Shown here: in pieces, positions 33,104-42,373 of the stretch | Layout of the letters: every line of letters begins with the position of its first letter | How positions within the stretch are numbered: position 1 is the stretch's first letter | Origin: Nocardia sp. CC227C | Lineage (GTDB): Bacteria > Actinomycetota > Actinomycetes > Mycobacteriales > Mycobacteriaceae | Assembly: GCF_030767025.1 (NCBI RefSeq) | Contig: NZ_JASITE010000015.1 | Location: 114,279 to 178,278, forward strand | Direction: 5' to 3' | Length of the DNA stretch: 64,000 nucleotides | The notes under the pieces: generated by a model | Told to the model about the DNA's origin: nothing | Databases searched by the model: none | Seen by the model: the letters and a program-made list of their open reading frames with translations, nothing else | Position numbers and translations under genes: made by a program

Positions 33104-33517
33104 TCAGTTCTCGCAGGCGACACCGTCGCCGTCGCGGTCGAGGCCGGAACGGTATCCGGGATCGCCGCGGTGCAGTGGGGCCGCGCCGGCGGCTCGGGCG
33201 GCGGCGCAGCTGCGGTAGTAGGCCGAGGGGGCCTCGGGCGTGGGGACGGCCGGGGCGCGCACGGTGGGTATATCGGGCGCGGGGGCCGGTGGTGGCGGCG
33301 CGAGGGTTGTCGTCGAGGTCGGCGCGGCGGTGGTGGTCGCGATCGGCGGCGGCGGTGCGATGGCCGAAAGGGTCGTCGATGGAGTGGTGGTCGCCCTCGG
33401 CTGTGTTGTCGTCGAGTGCGCCACAGTGGGTTTCGGGTCCGGCGCGGTCTCGGAGCCGCAGCCCGACAGCAGGGCGGCAATGAGGGCGGCGGGCAGCACG
33501 AGATGCCGGATGGTCAA
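33104..33517 (-). CDS. Lipoprotein with Excalibur calcium-binding domain
   Basis: 137 residues from TTG 33517. Signal peptide and lipobox LLSGC, a threonine/proline-rich spacer of about 60 residues, and a C-terminal Excalibur domain (SCAAARAAGAAPLHRGDPGY, then DRDGDGVACEN), a short DxDxDG calcium site. The spacer suggests exposure through the cell wall. Frames upstream of 33517 lack a signal-like start. Function unknown; Excalibur domains occur on surface and secreted nucleases. Confidence 0.82.
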   Translation of the reverse strand: MTIRHLVLPAALIAALLSGCGSETAPDPKPTVAHSTTTQPRATTTPSTTLSAIAPPPPIATTTAAPTSTTTLAPPPPAPAPDIPTVRAPAVPTPEAPSAYYRSCAAARAAGAAPLHRGDPGYRSGLDRDGDGVACEN

Positions 33518-33658
33518 CGTGGATATCCCTGAAAGTGTGGGAGAGAGGTTGGGCGCGACTAGGAGGCGGCGGAGTCTCGCCTCCTGGTCGCGTGATCCGA
33601 GACGCTTCCAGGAATCGGGGGTGGGCACAATGGGCGGGGGTGGGATTGGCGCGCGAGG

Positions 33659-34159
33659 TCATAGCGGGATTCGGCGTGGTGGCGGTGAAACACGCGCTAC
33701 CAGCGGTATCGGACCGGGTCCGAAATGCCCGAATTCGCACAATTCGTCATGATCATTTCGGCGTCGAAGGGTCGTCGAATGATCTTGTCCGTCCGGCTGA
33801 TCCGGGGCGAAGGGCCATTCCTCGAAGCGGCCACACCGACCGGTGTGGTCGAAGCGCAGCACCCACAGGTCGCGCCAGGAAGCCGGGGACTCGCCCAGGT
33901 ACTCCACGCCGACGCGCGCCACGGCGGTGTCACCGTCCACGGCGATCACCTCGGCGGTCATGGTGAAGGGTTCGTCGGGGCCGTCGCGGCCCGCTTCCCA
34001 GAAGGCGGCGATCGCCGCGTGGCCGGTGATCGGCGTCGCCCACGGGGAGACGTAGTATTCGGCCGCGTCCGCGAACAGCTCGCTGACGGCCGCGGTTCCC
34101 GTTGTGCGCCAAGCCAGTTCGTAACCGTCGATCCACTTCTGCACTGCCGCGCGGTCCAT
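33659..34159 (-). CDS. SnoaL-like / nuclear-transport-factor-2-fold protein
   Basis: 166 residues. The first 120 residues (VQKWIDGYELAWRTTGTAAVSELFADAAEYYVSPW, AIAAFWEAGRDG, RVGVEYLGESPASWRDLWVLRFD, GRFEEWPFAPD) are a typical SnoaL fold. The last 45 residues are a basic, proline-rich tail not found in the family and may be an extension caused by a lost stop. Ligand or reaction unknown. Located next to, and co-directional with, the TetR gene. Confidence 0.8.
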   Translation of the reverse strand: MDRAAVQKWIDGYELAWRTTGTAAVSELFADAAEYYVSPWATPITGHAAIAAFWEAGRDGPDEPFTMTAEVIAVDGDTAVARVGVEYLGESPASWRDLWVLRFDHTGRCGRFEEWPFAPDQPDGQDHSTTLRRRNDHDELCEFGHFGPGPIPLVARVSPPPRRIPL

Positions 34160-34200
34160 GTCCGCGACGCTACGCCCTCGGCGCGCGGCGTGGGCCGGTT

Positions 34201-34827
34201 CTAGCCGCGGTACATGCGCCGGTAGGCCCCGATCGTCTCCACCAGATGGTCGACGATCTGCTCGCGGCTGGCGCGCAAGGTGCCGTTCAACCACGCCGAG
34301 AACATGCCCGCATTGCCGCTGGCCATGGTCACCGCGGCCAGTCGACGGCGCACCGGATCCTCGATATGGCTGAACAGATGGTCCTGGATGAGCCGGGTGA
34401 AGGCGGGCATGACCGAGATGGTGGTCGCGCCCAGCCCGGTGCTCGAGTACGGCTCGACGAGGAACAGCCGGGACTTGCGCGGATCCTGGAGCACCCTGTC
34501 CACCAGCACCTCCGACAGGGCCCGGTCGCGGGCCGGATCGTCGGCCACCGCGTAGGCGGTCATCGGCTCGAGGAATTCGTCGGCGATCTGGCGGTACAGC
34601 ACGTCGAGCAATTCGTCTCGGCTGCTGAAGGATTCGTAGAAGTAGCGGTCGGTGAGATTGGCCTTCCGGCACACGGCGCGCATGGTGACCGCGCCCGCCC
34701 CGGATTCGCCGATCAGATCGAGAGCGGCGTCCAGGAGCGCGGCGCGGCGCGCCTCACGGCGTTCGGTGAGGGTCGTGCCACCCCAGAGTCGGGGCTCGGC
34801 GTCGGAGGGTTGCTGACCTGTCTGCAC
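34201..34827 (-). CDS. TetR-family transcriptional regulator
   Basis: 208 residues from GTG 34827. The HTH is at about residues 22-65 (TERREARRAALLDAALDLIGESG, TMRAVCRKANLTDRYFYESF). The C-terminal ligand domain ends MFSAWLNGTLRASREQIVDHLVETIGAYRRMY. The 35-codon upstream extension is proline/arginine-rich and unlikely to be translated. It lies between the antiporter and the SnoaL-like gene, reading the same way, but no operator repeat is obvious. Confidence 0.88.
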   Translation of the reverse strand: MQTGQQPSDAEPRLWGGTTLTERREARRAALLDAALDLIGESGAGAVTMRAVCRKANLTDRYFYESFSSRDELLDVLYRQIADEFLEPMTAYAVADDPARDRALSEVLVDRVLQDPRKSRLFLVEPYSSTGLGATTISVMPAFTRLIQDHLFSHIEDPVRRRLAAVTMASGNAGMFSAWLNGTLRASREQIVDHLVETIGAYRRMYRG

Positions 34828-34904
34828 CGGGAACAGCGTAGTGCCCGAGGCGGACGGTCCGCGTCCGCCCGGTGCGCGGGAACCGTCGTGCCCGCTCGGC
34901 GGCA

Positions 34905-36773
34905 CTACCCGAGCAGCTCGTCCACGTAGCACCAGCGCCAGCTCTCACCCGGTTCCACGCTGCGCATCACCGGATGCCGGGTGGTCTGGAAATGTTCGAC
35001 GGCGTGATTGCCCGGCGAGGACTCGCAGCAGGCGATATGCCCGCAGGCCAGGCACATGCGCAGATGCACCCACACCAGTCCCGCGGCGACGCATTCGGCA
35101 CAGCTGTCGGGGGTGTCGGGCCGGGCGGTCGCCGGGGCGTCGCGCAGGTGCTCGCAGTCGCCGCCGACCACCCCGGCCAGTGTGGTGTCCGCGATGTCGT
35201 CCTCGGCCTCGGTGACGCGGACCAGCGTGGACTCCTCCATGTCCAGCAGTGCCATCACGTGCTGGAGCACCTCGTGATCGAGGGTGCCGGTGTCGCGCAC
35301 CCGCAGCACCACGTCGCGTTCGGCGGCCAGCATGACCAGCCGCAGCCGCCGATACTCCCCGCCGGGGGTCACGCGGTCGGATTCGGAACGGCCCAGCAGC
35401 TCCCACGCCGCCCGCGCCCGCTGGTCGGCCTGTCCGCGCAGCGCCGCCACGATCTGGACCGGTGTGGCGTCGGTGACGTGCTCGTCGAGCGCGGTGAGCC
35501 CGGCCGAGGTCGCCTGTTGCAGCAGCGCCGCCTCCTGGAGCCGGTCCTCGGCGCGGCTGGGGCCGCGCAGCCGCAGCGCGCGCACCACCCAGGGCAGCGA
35601 AACCCCTTGCAGCAGCAGCGTTCCGCCCACCACGACCAGCGCGAGCAGGCGCAGGGTCGCCAGTTCCGGGGTGTCGGCGGGCAACAGCATGGCGGCGGCC
35701 AGCGTCACCACGCCGCGCATTCCCGCCCACGACACCACGGCCGCGCCGGTCGGCTGCGGCTTGGGTGTGCCGCGCCGCCTGCCCTCCATCCACCAGGCGA
35801 CGTAGGTGGCCGGGAAGACCCAGACCGGTCGGGCGAGGATCACCGTCGCCAGTACCCCCGCGCACGCGATGAGCAGGGTGTCGTGCGGAAGCCCGCTGTT
35901 CCAGGCGTCCTCCACGATATGACGCACCTGCAATCCGATGAGCAGGAACACCCCGCTCTCCAGAATGAACTGGATGGTGCGCCAGTTGGTGCGCTCGGCG
36001 ATCCGGGAGGCCGCGCTCTGCCACACCGGTGCACCGTGCCCGAGGATGAGGCCGCAGGTGACCACCGCGATCACGCCGGAGGAGTGCACCGCCTCCGCGG
36101 GCAGGTACGCCGCGAACGGCGCCAGCAGCGACAGGCTGGTGTCGAGCACCGGGTCGGTGATGCGTCGGCGCAGGAAAGCCAGCACCGCCGCGGCGACCAG
36201 GCCGATCACCGCGCCCCCGCCCGCGGCCAGCAGGAAGTCGGCCCCCGCCTCCCACAGGCTCACCGCCCCGGCCATGGCCGCGATGGCGGTGCGCAGTGTC
36301 ACCAGCGCGGTGGCGTCGTTGAACAGCGATTCACCCTCGAGCAGGGTCACGATGCGCCGCGGCATCCCCACCCGGCGCGCGATGGCGGTGGCCGCGACCG
36401 CGTCCGGCGGCGCCACCACCGCCCCGATGGCCACCGCCGCCGCGAACGGCACCGGCAGCAGTAGCATCACCACCCCGGCCACCGCGAACGTCGTGAACAG
36501 CACCAACCCCACCGACAGCAGCGTGATCGACACCTTCTTGGGCCGAAAGTCGATGAGCGAGGTGCTGATCGCGGTCGTGTACAGCAGCGGCGGCAGCAAC
36601 CCGAGCAACACCAGCTCCGGATCCAGCCCCACCTCGGGAATGAACGGCAGATACGACGCCACCACCCCGGCCACCGTCAACATCAGCGGCTCGGCCACCC
36701 CGATCCGGCGCGCGCAGGCGGCCAGCGCCACCGCCACCGCGATCAACCCGACCAGTCCGAACGCCAACTCCAC
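34905..36773 (-). CDS. CPA1 Na+/H+ antiporter with C-terminal UBP-type zinc finger
   Basis: 622-residue membrane protein. Residues 1-410 form a CPA1 antiporter: LLPPLLYTTAISTSL, VAPPDAVAATAIARRVG and LEGESLFNDATALVTLR, and a late GMRGVVTLAAAMLLP; the paired residues FND and PPD are ion-path positions. Residues about 430-530 are a helical cytosolic region. The last 85 residues carry a ZnF-UBP domain (DSCAECVAAGLVWVHLRMC, CGHIACCESSPGNHAVEHF), a ubiquitin-binding fold in eukaryotes. GTG 36773 is the start, with AGGAT upstream. Related to Mtb YjcE (Rv2287), but the finger is notable. Confidence 0.92.
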   Translation of the reverse strand: MELAFGLVGLIAVAVALAACARRIGVAEPLMLTVAGVVASYLPFIPEVGLDPELVLLGLLPPLLYTTAISTSLIDFRPKKVSITLLSVGLVLFTTFAVAGVVMLLLPVPFAAAVAIGAVVAPPDAVAATAIARRVGMPRRIVTLLEGESLFNDATALVTLRTAIAAMAGAVSLWEAGADFLLAAGGGAVIGLVAAAVLAFLRRRITDPVLDTSLSLLAPFAAYLPAEAVHSSGVIAVVTCGLILGHGAPVWQSAASRIAERTNWRTIQFILESGVFLLIGLQVRHIVEDAWNSGLPHDTLLIACAGVLATVILARPVWVFPATYVAWWMEGRRRGTPKPQPTGAAVVSWAGMRGVVTLAAAMLLPADTPELATLRLLALVVVGGTLLLQGVSLPWVVRALRLRGPSRAEDRLQEAALLQQATSAGLTALDEHVTDATPVQIVAALRGQADQRARAAWELLGRSESDRVTPGGEYRRLRLVMLAAERDVVLRVRDTGTLDHEVLQHVMALLDMEESTLVRVTEAEDDIADTTLAGVVGGDCEHLRDAPATARPDTPDSCAECVAAGLVWVHLRMCLACGHIACCESSPGNHAVEHFQTTRHPVMRSVEPGESWRWCYVDELLG

Positions 36774-36909
36774 GCGAATATCCTGCCAGCCGCGCCGCCC
36801 GTGCCCGTGCAGCCCGCCACCCCGTCGGCCCGGCGCGTCAGCGCCGCCGGTGGCGTACACGGGGTCGCCCGACAGCGGGACCACGGAACGGTGAGCCGGT
36901 GCGGCGTCG

Positions 36910-38244
36910 TCAGGTATCCAGTCTCGGTGCCGACTCCATCGGTTTGCCGCTGTCCCGCCAGGCGGTGACACCGCCCGCCAGGCTGCTGGCGTCGTAGCCC
37001 GCGCGGCGGGCCAGGGCGGCGTAGTGGCGGGAGACCTCGCCGATGGGGCAGAGGAAGACCAGGGGGCGGGAGCGGGGGAAGGGGACGGTGTGGGTGAGCA
37101 TGTCGTCGAGCTGGTCGTCGCGGATGTTGATGGCCCCGGGGACGTGGGCGATGCGGTAGGCCATGGCGCCGCGGGTGTCGACGAGGGTGGGGCGGGCGGT
37201 GCGGTCGAGCTCTTCCAGTGCGCCGGGGGTGAGGGTGGGGGTGGCGGTCAGTTCCTCCGGGGTGGGCGGGGTGCGGTGGCGGGCGGGTGCGCCGAACAGG
37301 TCGGGGCGGCGTTTGCGGATGTAGGACAGATACGGTTCGAGGCGGTCGCAGACGATGAAGACGGCCACGGTGCGGCGCGCGGTGTCGACCGGGTGGTCGC
37401 GCAATGCGTCCAGGGCCGCCGTGTAGGCCGCGCCGCTGGTGGGTCCGGCCAGGACGCCGTGTTCGGTGGCCAGGGCGAGGGTTCCGGTGATGGCGCCGGC
37501 GGAGTCGACGGGCACGATGCGGTCGTAGAACTCGGGCCGGAACAGGCCCACATCCCACATCTCGGTCTCGGAGCGGATTCCGGGGATGAAGTCACCGCGC
37601 TCGGAGACCACCGCGATGGTGCGCAGTTCCGGATTGTGCTCGAGCAGGTAGCTGGCCGCGCCCCGGGTGGAGCCGGTGGTGCCGAGCCCGCCGATCAGAT
37701 AGTCCACCCGGGTGATGCCGTCGCGGGTGAGGTCGTCGTGTATCTCGCGCCCGGTGCCCCGGTAGTGCGCCTCGATATTCTTCTCGCTGGTGTACTGCGA
37801 CGGATGATGGTACGCGCCGGGCGCTTTCGCCATGGTCGCCTCGATCACCGAGTACACGTCGTTGGGTGCGGTCGGGTCGGGGCACTCCGACAGGCCGGGC
37901 AGTTCCTCGATCTCGGTGCCGAACAGCCGCAGCAGCTCCCGCACCTCGTCGACCTTGATCCGGTTGGTGACCGCCCGCAGCCCGACCCCGTGCACCGCCC
38001 CGAGTATCCGCAGCGCCTTGGCGGTATTGCCGCTGGACGCCTCGATGAGGCTCTGCCCGCGCGCCACGATCTCGTCGAGTTCGTCGCGGATCATGCCCCA
38101 CGCCACCCGGTCCTTCACGGACCCGAAGGGGTTGCAGGACTCCAGTTTCGCGTACAGCTCCACATGCTCGAGCCCGTGCACGGCGGGATCGAGCCGCAGC
38201 AGCGGCGTATTGCCGATGAGTTCGGTGATGTGGTCGTAGCGCAT
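36910..38244 (-). CDS. Cysteine synthase-like PLP enzyme fused to rhodanese
   Basis: 444 residues. N-terminal fold-type II PLP enzyme with NPFGSVKDRVA (Lys44 binds PLP), SSGNTAKALRI and GGLGTTGSTRGA; it resembles SbnA/Y4xP-type synthases that make 2,3-diaminopropionate-like products from O-activated serine. A proline-rich hinge (320-345) leads to a rhodanese domain (352-430) with FLCPIGEVSR, Cys399 in a CX5R loop, the persulfide-carrying site. Last gene of the four-gene operon; TGATG overlap with the decarboxylase. Joint PLP synthase/sulfur carrier chemistry is inferred. Confidence 0.88.
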   Translation of the reverse strand: MRYDHITELIGNTPLLRLDPAVHGLEHVELYAKLESCNPFGSVKDRVAWGMIRDELDEIVARGQSLIEASSGNTAKALRILGAVHGVGLRAVTNRIKVDEVRELLRLFGTEIEELPGLSECPDPTAPNDVYSVIEATMAKAPGAYHHPSQYTSEKNIEAHYRGTGREIHDDLTRDGITRVDYLIGGLGTTGSTRGAASYLLEHNPELRTIAVVSERGDFIPGIRSETEMWDVGLFRPEFYDRIVPVDSAGAITGTLALATEHGVLAGPTSGAAYTAALDALRDHPVDTARRTVAVFIVCDRLEPYLSYIRKRRPDLFGAPARHRTPPTPEELTATPTLTPGALEELDRTARPTLVDTRGAMAYRIAHVPGAINIRDDQLDDMLTHTVPFPRSRPLVFLCPIGEVSRHYAALARRAGYDASSLAGGVTAWRDSGKPMESAPRLDT

Positions 38245-39692
38245 CACGCCTCCCGCGGTCCGGCGACCGGCACGGGTTCGTACTCCTCGTCCCGGCACAC
38301 CCGGAACCCGTCACCCTGCTGCGCGACAGCGAGTTTCGGCGGTCTCGGATGCATGGAAGCGGTCGCCGCCGACAGATCCATGTGATAGGCCCCGGTATTC
38401 GGGAACACGATCACATCGCCCGGCCGCGGCCGCCGGGGCAGCCACACCTTGTGATTGGTGATGAGGTCGCGCTCCAGGCACAGCCGTCCGGCCAGGAACA
38501 CCCCCACCGGTGCGTCGCCGGAATCCGGTCCGGGCGCGGGACTGCCGGGCAGCAGCACCGGATCCACCATCACCTCCTGATCGGCGGGTGTGACGGTGTC
38601 GCGGCTGACGTCGAGATTCACCAGGGTCGTATCCGCGGCCACATCCTTGACGAACTCCACTCGGGCCGCGGTGATTCCGGCATGATCGACCAGCGCCTTG
38701 CCCGGCTCCAACCAGATGTCGAGCAGATTCTCCGCCGCCAGCCGCGCCATCGCGCGGCCACCGTGCTGTTCGAGTTCCGCGCCGAGCAGATCGGTGAGCA
38801 TCACGGTCGCGGGCACGGTATTGGCGTACTTGTGGAACACCGGCGTCCCGTGCACGGCGCCGCCGTCCAGATGGAAACCGAAGGTGTTGCCGCCCCAGGT
38901 CATCGCCTCACCGCGCCCGAGCAACCCCGACCGCAACGCCACCACGTACCGGTCGAAGGCGTCGGCGTCGGCGGTGAACACCTGTCGGAAGCCGCCGCCG
39001 ATATTCAGGATCGTCGGCACGAGTCCGCATTCGTAGGCGCGTTCGGTGAGCGCCAGGCAGGCCTCCACCGCCCGCACCCGTTCGGCGGGCTCCCCGGAGT
39101 CGATGTGAAAGGCGAAGCCCTGGAAGGCGATCCGGTCCCGATGCGCCGCCAGCAGCGCGAGCGCCTCCTCGGCCTGCCACAGCGGCACCCCGAACCGGCT
39201 CACCGGCGTCGCCGGGAAGCCGGACATGCGCAGCAGCAGCGGCACCGGTTCGTCCGCCAGCTCCGCCAGCCGCCGCACCTCCCACAGGTTGTCGGCGTTG
39301 ACGGTCACTCCGGTGCCCACCAGATTCCGCAGGAACGCTTCGCCCTTCGGACCGGTCACCTCGATGCGTTCCGGCGCGAACCCGGCACCAACCGCGCTCG
39401 CCAGTTCGGCCGCCGAGGCGACGTCGATGCCGATTCCGGCCCGTGCCGCGGTGCGAACGAAGGCCCGGGACTGATTCACCTTGTGCGCGTAGCAGATTCG
39501 GTAGCCGGACAAGTGCGCGTCGAGCACCTCCCGGAAGCGGCCGAGATTCTCGGCGAACACCTGCGGGAAGACCAGATGCGCGGGCGAGGAGAACCGCTCC
39601 AGCGCGGCGGTCACCGCCCCGGGCGCGTCGATGAACGCGCGGACCAGCGGGTGGATCTTGGGCGGCAGTGTGGGCGGTGTGGAAACCGTCAT
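38244..39692 (-). CDS. Y4yA-family PLP-dependent type III decarboxylase
   Basis: 482 residues, alanine racemase/DapDC-like TIM barrel plus beta domain. CYAHKVNQS contains PLP Lys71; GIDVASAAELASAVGAG, HIDSG and NIGGGFRQVF are the phosphate-binding and active-site loops, and GRLCLERD near residue 410 provides the partner-subunit cysteine. Y4yA proteins sit beside cysteine-synthase-like Y4xP in rhizobia and this pairing recurs here. Expected chemistry: decarboxylation of an amino acid or amino-acid adduct. Overlaps the previous gene by 4 bases (ATGA). Confidence 0.88.
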   Translation of the reverse strand: MTVSTPPTLPPKIHPLVRAFIDAPGAVTAALERFSSPAHLVFPQVFAENLGRFREVLDAHLSGYRICYAHKVNQSRAFVRTAARAGIGIDVASAAELASAVGAGFAPERIEVTGPKGEAFLRNLVGTGVTVNADNLWEVRRLAELADEPVPLLLRMSGFPATPVSRFGVPLWQAEEALALLAAHRDRIAFQGFAFHIDSGEPAERVRAVEACLALTERAYECGLVPTILNIGGGFRQVFTADADAFDRYVVALRSGLLGRGEAMTWGGNTFGFHLDGGAVHGTPVFHKYANTVPATVMLTDLLGAELEQHGGRAMARLAAENLLDIWLEPGKALVDHAGITAARVEFVKDVAADTTLVNLDVSRDTVTPADQEVMVDPVLLPGSPAPGPDSGDAPVGVFLAGRLCLERDLITNHKVWLPRRPRPGDVIVFPNTGAYHMDLSAATASMHPRPPKLAVAQQGDGFRVCRDEEYEPVPVAGPREA

Positions 39693-40951
39693 ACGGCCGT
39701 TTCCGTGGTGGCCGGTGCCGGTGTCTCGACGGTGGGGTTGTATCCGCTGTCGCGCAGCGCCTCGAAGGCGCGGTGTCGATTGCGCGGGCTGCGGAAGTCG
39801 GCGAGCACCCGCTTGGACACCAGGTCGATGTCGTGCACGGCGATACTCATCGATTCCAGTGTGCCGGTGATGGTGCGCACGCAGTGCTGGCAGTTCATGT
39901 CCGGCACCCAGAACACCCGGTCCTCGGCGGACAGCTCCGCATCGCCGGCCTCGGCGTCCGCGGTCGTCTGCGCGATGGTGAGCCGGGAGACGATGGCGCA
40001 GAACAGTTCGGTGAACCGGTCCACCACCGTCGGCAGGATGCTGTAGTGCTCGCCGTCGATCTGATGCGGCATGGCGGCCAGGCAGGCCGGGCGCGTGCCG
40101 GGCGGCAGCAGCGCGTACTGGCGCGAGATGAGGTCGAGTTCGTCGTGGTACTTCTCGATGGCGGCCGCCACGCTCAAACCCTCGACGGTGGTGGCGCGCC
40201 GCATGATCCGGTGAGCGTCGGCGATGGTGGCGTCCTTCATGGCGCGCAGCGTGGCCACGGTGTCGGCCGAGTAGCGCACGGTGCCGTCGGGTTGCGCGGC
40301 CAGGGTCACCGCGATCATGCCGCGCCGGTAGGTCGACGCCTGCTGCTCCCAGTACCACCGGGTCGCGACCGCCCCGTAGATGCCGGAATCGCGCATGCCG
40401 ACAGCGAATTCCACGGGCGTGCGGTAGGGCGTCCACCGCGCCAGCAGTGCGTGCTGCGCCAGTGCTCGCCCGGTGGCCTCGATGCCGACCCGGAAGATGT
40501 CGATGGGGTCGTGATCGGTGGTGGTGCCGACGAGGACCGCCCGGTCGCGCCCCGACAGCCGCGAGATCCGTTGTGCCAGTGCCTCATCGGCGGCAAGGGC
40601 GTGCCACAGCGTCAGTACCGTCTCCCGCATGGCGATGGGCACGATCGGCCCCAGCCCGCCGGAGTGGAAGTGACCGGTATTGGGGATCCCGTCGCTGTCG
40701 GTCCACGCGATGCGGTGTGTCGCCGAGGTGACTTGATCCGGACGGCACGGTTTCATGAACCGCCCCAGGTACAGCCGCTGTGACAGCGTCAGATGCGAGC
40801 CGGGCTCGGAACGCATCGGCGCGCAGGTGTATTCGATGCGCAGCCTCGGCGGCAACCCGGCGGTCTCGAACAGCCCCGGTCGGGCCAGCGCCGCGAGCAC
40901 GCGGGAGGCCGCGCGGCGGTCGTAGCGGGGGTCGTGCCCGTTCATCGTCAT
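39689..40951 (-). CDS. Unknown protein with C-terminal heavy-metal-associated (HMA) domain
   Basis: 420 residues. The last 75 residues are an HMA ferredoxin-like domain with DMNCQHCVRTI (Cys354, Cys357), the copper/zinc site of metallochaperones. Residues 1-330 are an unrecognised, mostly helical region (LSQRLYLGRFMKPCRPDQ, NTGHFHSGGLGPIVPIAMRETVL, EKYHDELDLISRQYALLPPG), containing several histidines and cysteines but no signal peptide or membrane helix. It lies in the middle of the operon, overlapping both neighbours by 4 bases. A metal-dependent enzyme or adaptor is possible; no function assigned. Confidence 0.7.
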   Translation of the reverse strand: MTMNGHDPRYDRRAASRVLAALARPGLFETAGLPPRLRIEYTCAPMRSEPGSHLTLSQRLYLGRFMKPCRPDQVTSATHRIAWTDSDGIPNTGHFHSGGLGPIVPIAMRETVLTLWHALAADEALAQRISRLSGRDRAVLVGTTTDHDPIDIFRVGIEATGRALAQHALLARWTPYRTPVEFAVGMRDSGIYGAVATRWYWEQQASTYRRGMIAVTLAAQPDGTVRYSADTVATLRAMKDATIADAHRIMRRATTVEGLSVAAAIEKYHDELDLISRQYALLPPGTRPACLAAMPHQIDGEHYSILPTVVDRFTELFCAIVSRLTIAQTTADAEAGDAELSAEDRVFWVPDMNCQHCVRTITGTLESMSIAVHDIDLVSKRVLADFRSPRNRHRAFEALRDSGYNPTVETPAPATTETAV

Positions 40952-42243
40952 CTGACCTCCGTGGCTATGGTGGCGACGCATTCGGTGAAGCGGTCGATTT
41001 CGTCGACGGTGGTGTAGACGTGCGCGCTGACGCGCACCGAATCCTCGTCCCGGCCGACGGTGTCGGCGGGTACACAGTGCGCGCCGGTGCGGACCAGGAA
41101 ACCGTACTCGCTCAACACGAATCCCAGATCGGTGGCGGTGATCCCGGGCAGTGTGAACGACACTGTGCCGTAACCGGTTTCGCAGGGGGCGTGGGCGGGT
41201 CCGGGCAGGAATTCCAGATCGGGAATCGTGCGCAGGCCCACGATCAGGCGTTGGGTGAGCGCCCGGTTGTGGTCGGCGATGGCGTCGAGCCCGAATCCGT
41301 CGAGCACGTCCAGGGCCGCGCCGAGGGCGAGGATGCCCGGAATATTGTGGGTGCCGCCCTCGAGCAGCCGCGGCATCGCCCCCGACCGCAGCATCGCCTC
41401 GGTGTGCGGCTCGCCACCGTGTGGGAAGTCCAGCGCCACAGCGGAATTGCCGCCCGGCAGGAACGGCGTGAGTTCCTTGTGGCGGCGGCGTCGGCAGTAC
41501 AGCACCCCGGTTCCCGGTGTGCCGAACATCTTGTGGGCCGAGAACACCGCGAAGTCGGCGTCCAACTCGGTGACGTCCACCGGTAGATGCCCGCCGCTCT
41601 GGCTGCAGTCGAAGCACAGCGCGATCTCCGGGTCGATGTGTCCGCGCAGCTCCTCCAGTGTGGTCAGAGCCCCGAAGACGTGATGCAGGTGCGCGACCGT
41701 GATGAGGCGCGTGCGCGGGGTGACGGCGGCGGCGAGCTGGTCGATATCGGCCTCCCCGAGCGCGGTCACCCGGTACGGCACCAGCCGGATCTCGCGCCCG
41801 AAGCCGCGCAGGAGTTGCCGAAGGTGGTGCCACGGGTACACATTCGAGCCGTGATCGCGCGGACTGTAGAGGATCTCGTCACCGTCGCGCAGGTTCGTCA
41901 GCGCCCAGGACAGCGCCACCGCGTTGAGCCCGGCCGTCGCCCCGCCGGTGAAGACCACCTCGTCGGGATGCGCGCCCAGGAATCCGGCCGTGCGTTCCCG
42001 CACCCGCTCCAGCTCCCGGGTGAGCATCGTGGCCCACGGATAGGTGCCGCGCCCGGCATTGGCGGTCTGCCGCGAGTGATACCGGTTGACGGCCTCGATG
42101 ACCGGTCGCGGCTTCTGCGTGGTGGAAGCGCTGTCGAGGTAGACGACGGTATCGTCGAGGGCGGGGAACAGCTCCCGCGCACCCGGCAGCACGGTCTCCC
42201 GGGCAAGGTTCGGCCCGGCGGACGGAGACGCTGATGACCGCAC
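40948..42243 (-). CDS. Class V aminotransferase, cysteine desulfurase-like (SufS/Csd group)
   Basis: 431 residues from GTG 42243, which follows GGAGGG by 8 bases; GTG 42282 gives a longer frame. YLDSASTTQKPRPVIEAV and VFTGGATAGLNAVALSWA are class V hallmarks; Lys238 in FSAHKMFGTPGTG binds PLP; RTGAHCVPA includes Cys390, the residue that carries the persulfide in SufS. It is first in the coupled operon with HMA protein, Y4yA decarboxylase and synthase-rhodanese, so it may supply sulfur to that pathway rather than to Fe-S assembly. Confidence 0.9.
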   Translation of the reverse strand: MRSSASPSAGPNLARETVLPGARELFPALDDTVVYLDSASTTQKPRPVIEAVNRYHSRQTANAGRGTYPWATMLTRELERVRERTAGFLGAHPDEVVFTGGATAGLNAVALSWALTNLRDGDEILYSPRDHGSNVYPWHHLRQLLRGFGREIRLVPYRVTALGEADIDQLAAAVTPRTRLITVAHLHHVFGALTTLEELRGHIDPEIALCFDCSQSGGHLPVDVTELDADFAVFSAHKMFGTPGTGVLYCRRRRHKELTPFLPGGNSAVALDFPHGGEPHTEAMLRSGAMPRLLEGGTHNIPGILALGAALDVLDGFGLDAIADHNRALTQRLIVGLRTIPDLEFLPGPAHAPCETGYGTVSFTLPGITATDLGFVLSEYGFLVRTGAHCVPADTVGRDEDSVRVSAHVYTTVDEIDRFTECVATIATEVR

Positions 42244-42373
42244 CGTGCCGCTCCCTCCGAGGAGTACGCGCTTCGACGACACCCACGATACGCAACTTTC
42301 AGGTTGGACTCGAAGGTTCTCGCGGGCAAGCGCTTTCGCCGCGACCGTCTCGTTATGGCCGCGACGGAGCTGT

